The position numbers were made by a program, and so were the translations under genes. Positions 57,712 to 64,000 of a stretch of 64,000 nucleotides of DNA are shown here, in pieces. The notes under the pieces are model-generated. The model was not told the DNA's origin, did no database searches, and saw nothing but the letters and a program-made list of their open reading frames with translations. Each line of letters starts with the position of its first letter. Within the stretch, counting starts at the first letter, position 1. The stretch spans positions 248,001-312,000 of the forward strand of contig NZ_QKTO01000003.1 of assembly GCF_003234855.1 (NCBI RefSeq). The letters are read 5' to 3'. Source of the DNA: Curtobacterium sp. MCBD17_032. GTDB lineage: Bacteria; Actinomycetota; Actinomycetes; Actinomycetales; Microbacteriaceae.

Positions 57712-58821
57712 TCAGGGGACGGGGACCGGCTCCGCCAGCAGTTCACGGACCCTCGGTGCGACCCGGGTGCCGTACAGCTCGATGGACCGCATCATGTCCT
57801 CGTGGGGCAGGCGACCCGTCGCGTACCGCATGTCGAACCGGGTGACGCCGAGGATGCGCATGTTCCGCGCGATCTTCCGCGCCACGGTCTCCGGCGATCC
57901 GACGTAGAGCGACCCGCCCGCGGAGAGCCCGGCGCGGTAGCCCGCCTGGTCGAGGGGCGGCCAGCCACGCTCCCGGCCGAGCTGGTCGGTGACGGCCTTG
58001 TGGAACGGCCAGTAGCGCTCGGCGGCTTCCTCGTCGGTCTCCGCGACGAACCCGGGCGAGTGCATCGCGATCGGCTGCTGCGGGAGCTCGAGCTGGTCGA
58101 GGGCCTGGCGGTAGAGCCGGGCGTACGGGGCGAACTGCGCCGGCTGCCCACCGATGATCGCGAGGAACAGCGGCATGCCGTACGACGCGGCACGGATCAC
58201 CGACTGCGGGGACCCGCCCACGCCGATCCACGTCGGGATGGGGCCGTGCTCGAGCTTCGGGAAGACGTCCTGCTCGACGAGCGGGGCGCGCTTCGTGCCC
58301 TGCCACGTGACGGTGTCGCCGCTGCGGAGGGCGCTCCAGAGCTGCAGCTTCTCCTCGAAGAGCGCCTCGTAGTCCTGCAGGTCGAAGCCGAACAGCGGGA
58401 AGGACTCGGTGAAGGACCCACGACCGAGGACGACCTCGGCGCGCCCGTCCGAGATCGCGTCGACGGTGGCGAAGCGCTCGTACACGCGCACCGGGTCGTC
58501 CGAGGACAGCACGGTGACGGCGGAGCCCATCCGGATGCGCTCCGTCCGGGCGGCGATCGCGGCGAGGACGACCTCGGGCGCGCTCACCGAGTAGTCGGCC
58601 CGGTGGTGCTCGCCGACGCCGATGAAGTCGATGCCCACCTGGTCGGCGAGGACGGCCTCGTCGAGCAGGTTCCGCAGCGTGTGCGCGTGCGTCAGCGGAC
58701 TGCCGTCGGGGCCGTCGGTGACGTCGCCGAACGTGTCGAGGCCGAGCTGCACGGGGCCGATCCGGTCGGGTGCGGGCGGCGGAACGTCCGAGGGGCGGTC
58801 GGTGCCGAAGGCGTTGCTCAT
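57712..58821 (-). CDS. LLM class flavin-dependent oxidoreductase
   Basis: The 369-residue protein is a luciferase-like monooxygenase: IGPVQLGLDTFGDVTDGPDG at the start, DFIGVGEHHRADYSVSAPEV, and GRAEVVLGRGSFTESFPLFG with the flavin-binding region. It belongs to the FMN-dependent LLM group often annotated with CE1758 domains. The substrate is unknown. AGGAGG before the ATG at 58821 is a strong ribosome site. A GTATGCATAC palindrome lies 32 bases upstream. Confidence 0.92.
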   Translation of the reverse strand: MSNAFGTDRPSDVPPPAPDRIGPVQLGLDTFGDVTDGPDGSPLTHAHTLRNLLDEAVLADQVGIDFIGVGEHHRADYSVSAPEVVLAAIAARTERIRMGSAVTVLSSDDPVRVYERFATVDAISDGRAEVVLGRGSFTESFPLFGFDLQDYEALFEEKLQLWSALRSGDTVTWQGTKRAPLVEQDVFPKLEHGPIPTWIGVGGSPQSVIRAASYGMPLFLAIIGGQPAQFAPYARLYRQALDQLELPQQPIAMHSPGFVAETDEEAAERYWPFHKAVTDQLGRERGWPPLDQAGYRAGLSAGGSLYVGSPETVARKIARNMRILGVTRFDMRYATGRLPHEDMMRSIELYGTRVAPRVRELLAEPVPVP

Positions 58822-58852
58822 GGGGACCCTCCTGGGATCGCGCAATCAATGC

Positions 58853-58862
58853 GTATGCATAC
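58853..58862. promoter_or_regulatory. AT-rich palindrome GTATGCATAC between divergent LLM and SDR genes
   Basis: A perfect 10-bp palindrome in a short AT-rich island (about 58843-58866) within GC-rich DNA, 32 bases before the LLM oxidoreductase and 55 before the dehydrogenase gene. Candidate operator for one or both. Confidence 0.5.
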
Positions 58863-58903
58863 AACCTAGCACGGGAGGCGCGGCGCGGCCCAGTTCCGCT
58901 GTG

Positions 58904-58909
58904 TACGGT
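58904..58909 (+). promoter_or_regulatory. -10 box of the SDR gene
   Basis: TACGGT seven bases before the ATG at 58917. Confidence 0.55.
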
Positions 58910-58916
58910 CCACCCC

Positions 58917-59834
58917 ATGGTGCAGCCCGCGACCCTCCCCGACCAGACCGGCCGACGCATCGTCGTCACCGGGTCCAACAGCGGCACCGGCAAGGAGGCC
59001 GCCCGCCGGCTCGCCGGAGCCGGCGCGAGCGTCGTGCTCGCGGTCCGCACCCCGTCGAAGGGCGAGGACGCGGCCGCGGAGATCCGTCGCGAGCACCCCG
59101 ACGCCGACCTCCAGGTCCGACAGCTCGACCTCGCCGACATGACGAGCGTGCACCGCTTCGCCGAGGGGATCATCGCCGACGACCGACCGCTCGACGTCCT
59201 CGTCAACAACGCCGGCGTGATGGCCCCGCGGCAGCGCTTCGAGACCGCCGACGGCTTCGAACTGCAGTTCGGGACCAACTACCTGGGCCCGTTCGCCCTG
59301 ACGAACCTGCTCCTGCCGACGCTCCTCCGCGCCGAGGCACCACGCGTCGCGACGATGTCGAGCATCGCGGCCGTGCCCGGGAAGATCCACTTCGACGACC
59401 TGCAGTGGCAGCGGGGCTACCAGCCGTGGCTCGCCTACGCGCAGTCGAAGCTCGCCGACCTGCTGCTCGGCCTGCACCTGCACCAGGTCGCCGTCACGCG
59501 CGACTGGCACCTCGCCTCGACGATCGCGCACCCCGGGTACACCCGCACGAACCTGCAGTCCGCCGGGCGCTCCCTCGGCCGTGACCGCCCGGTGACGACG
59601 AGCGACCGCGCGCTGCCGTTCACCCAGGACGTCGAGCAGGGCACGGAGCCCCTGCTCTACGCGGCCGTCGGGCGGAACGCCGCCTCCGGCGCGTACTACG
59701 GGCCCGCCGGCCTGTTCGGCATCACGGGACCGACGACGCTCGCCACGGTGCCCCGTTCGGCCCGCGGAGTCGACCTGGCGCGCTCGCTCTGGGCCGTCGC
59801 CGAGGACCTGACGGGGACCCGTCTGCCGGACTGA
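58917..59834 (+). CDS. short-chain dehydrogenase/reductase family oxidoreductase
   Basis: The 305-residue protein has the SDR cofactor loop RIVVTGSNSGTGKEAARRLA (TGxxxGxG), NNAG at LVNNAGVMAPRQ, the catalytic Ser at VATMSSIAAVPG and YAQSK (YxxxK). The overall pattern resembles the retinol-dehydrogenase-like/WWOX-type SDRs common in Actinobacteria. Substrate unknown. Probably leaderless and divergent from the LLM gene. Confidence 0.92.
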   Translation: MVQPATLPDQTGRRIVVTGSNSGTGKEAARRLAGAGASVVLAVRTPSKGEDAAAEIRREHPDADLQVRQLDLADMTSVHRFAEGIIADDRPLDVLVNNAGVMAPRQRFETADGFELQFGTNYLGPFALTNLLLPTLLRAEAPRVATMSSIAAVPGKIHFDDLQWQRGYQPWLAYAQSKLADLLLGLHLHQVAVTRDWHLASTIAHPGYTRTNLQSAGRSLGRDRPVTTSDRALPFTQDVEQGTEPLLYAAVGRNAASGAYYGPAGLFGITGPTTLATVPRSARGVDLARSLWAVAEDLTGTRLPD

Positions 59835-59852
59835 GACCGGTCTGCGCGACGC

Positions 59853-59908
59853 GGGACGGGCCTCCCGACCGGACAGGACACCTGCGGGCCGGAGGGGCAG
59901 CCCGTCCG
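59853..59908. terminator. imperfect hairpin between convergent SDR and NRDE genes
   Basis: GGACGGGC (59854-59861) pairs with GCCCGTCC (59899-59906), with further partial pairing inward. It includes a GGGCCTCCCG word. It lies between convergent stops. Confidence 0.5.
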
Positions 59909-59912
59909 ACGC

Positions 59913-60701
59913 CTACGCGTGGTCGTGCGTCAGCGGACCGTGCAGGACACCGGGCTGCGCGAGCCGGGTGTGGCGCAGCACCGTCCGGTCCGGGCCGACC
60001 GCCGCGGCGACGATCGAGAGGGTGGCGACGTGTCCCTCCGGCTCGACCGTGTCCCGCAGGATCGCGTCCGGGTCGTCGGCGGGCACGGTGGCCGAGCCCT
60101 CGAGCACGCCGAACCACGGTCCCCATCCGTCAGGGTCCGGAGCCGACCCCGTCGCGCCGACCGCGTCGGACGGGTCCCGTGGAGGCGGCCCCGCAGGGGC
60201 GGGCACGGCCCGGAAGGCCCCGAGCCACCGGCCGACCCGAGGTGCGGCCGGGTCGTCGGGCTCGCCGTGCGTGACCATGTGCACGCCGGGTCCGAGCGCC
60301 GTCGTGCGGACGGTCGTCCCGTCCCAGGTGACGACCTCGGCCCCGCCGGCGGTCGCGCGCACCAGGTTGAACGCCCGGCTGGTCGGCGCCGTGCCGTCCG
60401 CACCCGGCAGCAGGCCGTCCACCACCGCGTCGAGCGGCAGCGTCCCGCGGGTGGTCCAGGCGCCGTCGACGCCGGGGGTGGACTCCCACCGGTTCAGCAC
60501 GACCGCGAGTCCGCCGCGGTCCGACGCCGCCAGCCACGCTCCGCCGGCCTGCTGGTCGCGGACGCCACGGACGTCCGGGTCGCGGTCCGGCCACCACGCC
60601 GCCGGCGGGTCCCAGGGCCGCTCCGGCGACTCGTCCCGCAGCGCGAGCATCGTCACGGGCCAGGCAGCGGCGGGATCGACACGGACGACGACGGTGCACA
60701 T
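59913..60701 (-). CDS. NRDE family protein
   Basis: The 262-residue product starts MCTVVVRV with a Cys at position two, the probable N-terminal nucleophile, and continues LRDESPERPWDPPAAWWPDR, GGAWLAASDRGGLAVVLNR and FNLVRATAGGAEVVTWDG. This matches the NRDE (TANGO2-like) family, with LRDE in place of NRDE. Function is unproven; Ntn-hydrolase activity and heme handling have been suggested for relatives. The ATG at 60701 places the conserved Cys at residue 2. Confidence 0.87.
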   Translation of the reverse strand: MCTVVVRVDPAAAWPVTMLALRDESPERPWDPPAAWWPDRDPDVRGVRDQQAGGAWLAASDRGGLAVVLNRWESTPGVDGAWTTRGTLPLDAVVDGLLPGADGTAPTSRAFNLVRATAGGAEVVTWDGTTVRTTALGPGVHMVTHGEPDDPAAPRVGRWLGAFRAVPAPAGPPPRDPSDAVGATGSAPDPDGWGPWFGVLEGSATVPADDPDAILRDTVEPEGHVATLSIVAAAVGPDRTVLRHTRLAQPGVLHGPLTHDHA

Positions 60702-60801
60702 GACGGCGATCCTGCCACCCGGGGCCGACGCTCCACGCCACCGCGGCACCGGCATCCCGGCCGCGGCGTCCGGTCACCGTCGCGGCCCCGGAGGCGCCGG
60801 G

Positions 60802-60807
60802 TAGCGT
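60802..60807 (+). promoter_or_regulatory. -10 box of coaBC
   Basis: TAGCGT seven bases before the GTG at 60815. It overlaps the upstream in-frame GTG at 60806 and so argues against that start. Confidence 0.6.
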
Positions 60808-60814
60808 GAGCGTC

Positions 60815-62131
60815 GTGAACGACGCAGCCCCGCAGTCCGCCCGTCCCCGCACCGTCGTCGTCGGCATCACCGGCGGGATCGCCGCGTACAAGGCCGTCGG
60901 CGTGGTCCGCGACCTCGTCAAGCGCGGGCACGACGTGCACGTGGTCCCGACCGAGGGCGCGCTCCGCTTCGTGGGGCTGCCCACCCTGGAGGCCCTCAGC
61001 CGCAACCCCGTCTCCACGAGCGTCTGGGACGACGTCGCCGAGGTCCGGCACGTCGCCCTCGGTCGTCGTGCGGACCTCGTGGTGATCGCCCCGGCGACCG
61101 CGGACAGCCTCGCGAAGATGGCGGCCGGCCTCGCGGGCGACCTGCTCGGCACCACGCTGCTCGCGACCGAGGCGCCGGTCGTCGTCGCGCCGGCGATGCA
61201 CCCGCAGATGTGGGAGCACCCGGCGACCCGCACCAACCTCGCCACCCTGCGCTCCCGCGGGGTGCACGTCGTCGGTCCCGTCGTGGGGGCGCTCACCGGG
61301 GACGACGCCGGCATCGGCCGGATGTCCGAGCCCGAGGACATCGTCCGCGCCGCGCTCGCCGTGCTGGACGGCACGGACGCCGTGACGACCGACGCGGCCG
61401 GCACGACCGCCGCGCCGCACCCGACCGCCGACCCGCACACCGGCGCGCGCGGCGAGCAGGGCGACCTGGCCGGCGTCCGGGTCGTCGTCAGCGCCGGCGG
61501 GACCCGCGAGCCGCTCGACCCGGTGCGGTTCGTCGGCAACCGCTCGAGCGGTCGTCAGGGTGTCGCGCTGGCCGCGGAGGCAGCCCGGCGGGGCGCCGAC
61601 GTGACCCTCGTCGCGGCGAACACCGACCCGGGGCTCACCGCGGACCTGCCGGTCGAGGTCGTCCGCGTCGGGTCGGCACAGGAACTCGCCGCGGCCATGC
61701 ACGCCGCCGCGCCCGAGGCCGACGTCCTCGTGATGACCGCGGCGGTGGCCGACTACCGGCCGGCCGAGGTGCTCGACGCCAAGATCAAGAAGGAGCAGCA
61801 GGGCGACCGGATGACGCTCGAGCTCGTCCGGAACCCCGACGTCCTGGCCGAGCTCGTCGCCGCTCGGCGGGTCGGCCAGGTCATCGTCGGCTTCGCCGCG
61901 GAGACCGAACCCGACCGCGCGGCCCGCATCGAGCTCGGCCGCGCCAAGATCGCCCGGAAGCCGGCCGACCTGCTCGTCGTGAACCACGTCGGCTGGTCGC
62001 ACGGGTTCGAACGCGAGGAGAACGCGATCGAGGTCCTCGTGCCCGGCGGCGAGGTCGTCCGCGAGACCTCCGGGTCGAAGGCGGACGTCGCCACCGCCGT
62101 CCTCGACCTGGTCGCGACCGCCCTGACTTGA
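60815..62131 (+). CDS. coaBC: bifunctional phosphopantothenoylcysteine decarboxylase/synthetase
   Basis: CoaBC performs two steps of coenzyme A synthesis: coupling phosphopantothenate with cysteine (CoaB) and decarboxylating the product (CoaC). The 438 residues begin with the flavodoxin-like CoaC domain (VVVGITGGIAAYKAVGVVRD, APAMHPQMWEHPATRTNL) and continue with CoaB (VVVSAGGTREPLDPVRFVGN, RSSGRQGVALAAEAARRGAD and the dimer-loop KIKKEQ). An Ala/Thr-rich linker (residues about 190-220) joins them. GTG 60815 is preferred because the -10 box at 60802-60807 would give a leaderless mRNA there. Confidence 0.95.
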   Translation: MNDAAPQSARPRTVVVGITGGIAAYKAVGVVRDLVKRGHDVHVVPTEGALRFVGLPTLEALSRNPVSTSVWDDVAEVRHVALGRRADLVVIAPATADSLAKMAAGLAGDLLGTTLLATEAPVVVAPAMHPQMWEHPATRTNLATLRSRGVHVVGPVVGALTGDDAGIGRMSEPEDIVRAALAVLDGTDAVTTDAAGTTAAPHPTADPHTGARGEQGDLAGVRVVVSAGGTREPLDPVRFVGNRSSGRQGVALAAEAARRGADVTLVAANTDPGLTADLPVEVVRVGSAQELAAAMHAAAPEADVLVMTAAVADYRPAEVLDAKIKKEQQGDRMTLELVRNPDVLAELVAARRVGQVIVGFAAETEPDRAARIELGRAKIARKPADLLVVNHVGWSHGFEREENAIEVLVPGGEVVRETSGSKADVATAVLDLVATALT

Positions 62132-62235
62132 ACGGTGGTGCTGACCTGACCGGTGGTGCTGACCTGACCGGTGGTGCTGGTCTGAGCGGTGGCGCTGCCC
62201 CGAGCGGTGGTGTGGACCGGGGCGGTGGTGCGGAC
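62128..62235 (+). repeat. 18-bp tandem repeat, six copies, starting at the coaBC stop
   Basis: Six consecutive 18-bp units resembling CTGACCGGTGGTGCTGAC; the first contains the coaBC stop codon and units two and three are almost identical. It fills most of the gap before the DoxX-like gene. In frame the units would not extend coaBC. Confidence 0.9.
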
Positions 62236-62283
62236 CGGGTTCGACCTGGGTGTCCGCCGGAGTACGACGGGCACGATGGGGCG

Positions 62284-62685
62284 ATGCGACGGCGGACCAG
62301 ACGTGCACGACGGGCGACGAGGACGGCCTCGGCCCTCGCCCTCCTCCTCGGTGGTGCGGGCGTGACGCACTTCCTCCGGCCGCGCGGCTACGACCGCATC
62401 GTGCCGGACGCCCTCCCACCGCGGACGACGACCCTCGGGTCGGGCATCGCCGAACTCGGCATCGCCGCCGGACTGCTCGTGCCGCCCACCCGGCGTGCCG
62501 CCGGGTGGGCGGCTGCCGCGCTCTTCGTCGCGGTCTTCCCCGCCAACCTGAAGATGGCGGAGGACCTGCTCGACAGCCCCCGCTCCGGTCGGGTGGCGCG
62601 CCTGGTCGCGGTCCTCCGTCTGCCCCTGCAGCTCCCGCTCGTCGCCTGGGCGGTACGGGTCGCCCGACACGCCCCGCGCCGATGA
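62284..62685 (+). CDS. DoxX-like membrane protein
   Basis: The 133-residue protein has three or four helices after a very basic start (MRRRTRRARRATRTASALAL). GGAGVTHFLRPRGYDRIVPD and GIAELGIAAGLLVPPTRRAA, then FPANLKMAEDLLDSPRS, match the DoxX/DUF4267-like family of small quinone-linked or unknown membrane proteins. It is coupled to the next gene by an ATGA overlap. CACGAT six bases before the ATG may be a weak -10 box. Confidence 0.85.
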   Translation: MRRRTRRARRATRTASALALLLGGAGVTHFLRPRGYDRIVPDALPPRTTTLGSGIAELGIAAGLLVPPTRRAAGWAAAALFVAVFPANLKMAEDLLDSPRSGRVARLVAVLRLPLQLPLVAWAVRVARHAPRR

Positions 62686-63506
62686 GCGAAGCGGCCCCCA
62701 CACCTGCGCCCGGACGGGGCGCTCCCCGGACCCGGGCCTCCGTCGCGCTGCTGCACCGCCCGGTGACGGTGCACGCCTGGGACGACATCGTCTTCGCACA
62801 CTGGCGCTGCGAGCCCGAGACGCTCGCACGTCTGGTGCCGCGCGGCACCCGCCCGGACATCGTCGACGGCAGCGCGTGGGTCGGGCTCGTCGCGTACGTG
62901 TTCCGCGAGACGCAGGTCCCGCCGTTCCCGCCGTCCACCCGACTCGGCTCGATGACCGAGGTCACGATCGAGGTCCTCACGGTCGACGACGCCGGCCGTC
63001 GCGGGATCGCCTACCTGACCGTGGACACGCCGAACGTGCCCGCCATCGTCGCCGCCCACGCGCTGCTCGGGGTGCCGTACACGTTCGCCCGGGCGGGCTC
63101 CCGTCGTCGCGGCGAGGTCGTCGCGCACCGGTCCGTCCGGCACCCGGGACGCGTCCGGCACCCGATCCGCACGGTCCGGCTGGCGCGGACGGCCCGTCGG
63201 ACAGGAGGCCCGTCCGGCGCCCGTCACGCCGCCTCGGTCCGTGCCGTGGCCGGTGCGGTCGACCGCTCACCGCTCGCCGCCGAGCTGACCACCCGCGCCG
63301 GGATCCACGCGCGGCTGCTCGCCCAGACGCTGTTCTGGCAACGCCAGCACCCACCGCTCACCGTGCGGAGCGCCCGACTCGAACGGCTCGAGGGCGACCT
63401 GCCCGAGGCGGTCGGGCTGCCGGGCCTGTTCGACCGGGCGCCCGACTCGGTGCTCGTCGTCGACGGCACGACGGTCCGGTACGCCTGGGGGGACGTCGTC
63501 CGATGA
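62682..63506 (+). CDS. DUF2071 (YqjF-like) family protein
   Basis: The 274-residue product has the DUF2071 pattern: DDIVFAHWRCEPETLARLVP at the start, GSAWVGLVAYVFRETQVPPF and SMTEVTIEVLTVDDAGRRGI. The family is of unknown function with a acetoacetate-decarboxylase-like beta barrel. It lies between the DoxX-like and DUF1810 genes with ATGA overlaps on both sides, so the three are one coupled unit. A GGAGGCCCGTCCGG word occurs inside the gene near 63204. Confidence 0.88.
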   Translation: MSEAAPTPAPGRGAPRTRASVALLHRPVTVHAWDDIVFAHWRCEPETLARLVPRGTRPDIVDGSAWVGLVAYVFRETQVPPFPPSTRLGSMTEVTIEVLTVDDAGRRGIAYLTVDTPNVPAIVAAHALLGVPYTFARAGSRRRGEVVAHRSVRHPGRVRHPIRTVRLARTARRTGGPSGARHAASVRAVAGAVDRSPLAAELTTRAGIHARLLAQTLFWQRQHPPLTVRSARLERLEGDLPEAVGLPGLFDRAPDSVLVVDGTTVRYAWGDVVR

Positions 63507-63958
63507 GCACGGCGTCCGCGGCTCCGGACGGTGACGACCCGTTCGACCTCGCCCGGTTCGTGGCCGCCCAGCGCGGTGTGCACGAGACCGCGCTCGCCGA
63601 GCTCCGGGCCGGGCGGAAGCGCTCGCACTGGATGTGGTTCGTGTTCCCGCAGGTCAGCGGGCTCGGTCGCAGCGCCACGGCGCAGCACTACGCGGTGTCG
63701 GGCCTGCCGGAAGCCCGCGCGTACCTCGCGCACCCGGTGCTCAGACCGCGACTGCTCGAGGCCGCTGCCGCGGCCCGCGACGCGCCCGCCCGCTCGGCCG
63801 AGGAGCTGTTCGGCGGCATCGACGCGGTGAAGGCCCGGTCGTCGATGACCCTGTTCGCCCGCGCCGCCGACGCCCCGGCCCCGTTCCGGTCCGTCCTCGA
63901 GCGCTGGTTCGGCGGGGTCGAGGACCCGGCGACGCTGCGCCTGCTCGGCCCGAGCTGA
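63503..63958 (+). CDS. DUF1810 family protein
   Basis: The 151-residue product has the full DUF1810 pattern: DPFDLARFVAAQRGVHETAL, RKRSHWMWFVFPQVSGLGRS, ATAQHYAVSGLPEARAYLAH and GGIDAVKARSSMTLFARAA. The family is helical and of unknown function. It overlaps the DUF2071 gene by ATGA. The last 42 bases of the window after its stop contain TACGGT near the end and may be the promoter of the next gene. Confidence 0.92.
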   Translation: MSTASAAPDGDDPFDLARFVAAQRGVHETALAELRAGRKRSHWMWFVFPQVSGLGRSATAQHYAVSGLPEARAYLAHPVLRPRLLEAAAAARDAPARSAEELFGGIDAVKARSSMTLFARAADAPAPFRSVLERWFGGVEDPATLRLLGPS

Positions 63959-64000
63959 GCGGCGCATCCTGCCGGTAGCACATCAGGTACGGTGAGGGGG

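Noticed and set aside
1-64000. tRNA or rRNA genes
   Set aside because: No cloverleaf with GGTTCGAATCC-type T arm and CCA-adjacent acceptor stem was found by eye; the GGTTCGAGCC at 7840 is part of a long inverted repeat, not a tRNA.

Overview
The window is high-GC DNA with the gene content and sequence style of an actinobacterium of the family Microbacteriaceae; a Curtobacterium-like organism is my best guess, but that rests on recognition of protein families and gene order, not on a search. Supporting signs are the block phosphatase-thioredoxin-ccdA-resB-ccsB (as Rv0525-Rv0529 of Mycobacterium tuberculosis), a bS22 gene beside a small HTH gene (as Rv0500A/Rv0500B, with proC nearby), and many start codons that sit only 6-8 bases after a TAnnnT box, the mark of leaderless actinobacterial transcripts. 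I see no prophage, insertion sequence, CRISPR array, rRNA or tRNA. Most of the window is ordinary chromosome.

Layout. 1-3946 (minus): System II cytochrome c maturation. 4015-6019: a SulP anion transporter and a divergent MerR regulator sharing a perfect 24-bp palindrome. 6312-9741: an archaeal-type aspS, two small coupled genes (glutaredoxin-like, Dabb), bS22, a small HTH protein and an ArsR regulator. 9815-15060: potassium uptake (TrkH/TrkA), proC, a cation-efflux protein, tadA and upp. 15151-16560: a leaderless 33-codon ORF with a Met/Cys-rich end, a winged-helix regulator with no receiver domain, and a possible small RNA. 16618-20754: a coupled marR-phrB-serine hydrolase operon and a TetR-like gene. 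20906-25824: superoxide dismutase, flavin reductase, a drug exporter with an operator-rich promoter, an oxidoreductase with a 50-bp duplication before its start, and a TetR gene. 25891-28201: a small membrane protein and the riboflavin operon ribE-ribB-ribH behind an FMN riboswitch.

28413-32107 is the most distinctive region: two secreted proteins on the minus strand. One is a 705-residue protein with nine chaplin-like repeats and a C-terminal LAYTG sortase-E-type sorting signal; the other is a Pro/Ala-rich exported protein. 32212-38855 holds acetyltransferases, an Lrp regulator, a DUF5997/LysR-effector-domain pair, a 3-methyladenine glycosylase lacking its zinc ligands, aroQ, a 130-bp tandem repeat array with hairpins (37164-37640), and an FMN reductase. 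39424-45163 (minus) is a complete de novo NAD operon: nrtR-nadA-nadB-nadC-cysteine desulfurase. 45294-64000 carries acylphosphatase, two more DHA2 transporters, an alditol oxidase-like enzyme, the methionine importer metQNI, a GT-C-like transferase preceded by a possible 13-codon leader ORF, several oxidoreductases, coaBC and a coupled run of small conserved genes.

Many genes overlap by ATGA or GTGA, so translational coupling is common here. The intergenic DNA is rich in long inverted repeats and short minisatellites.
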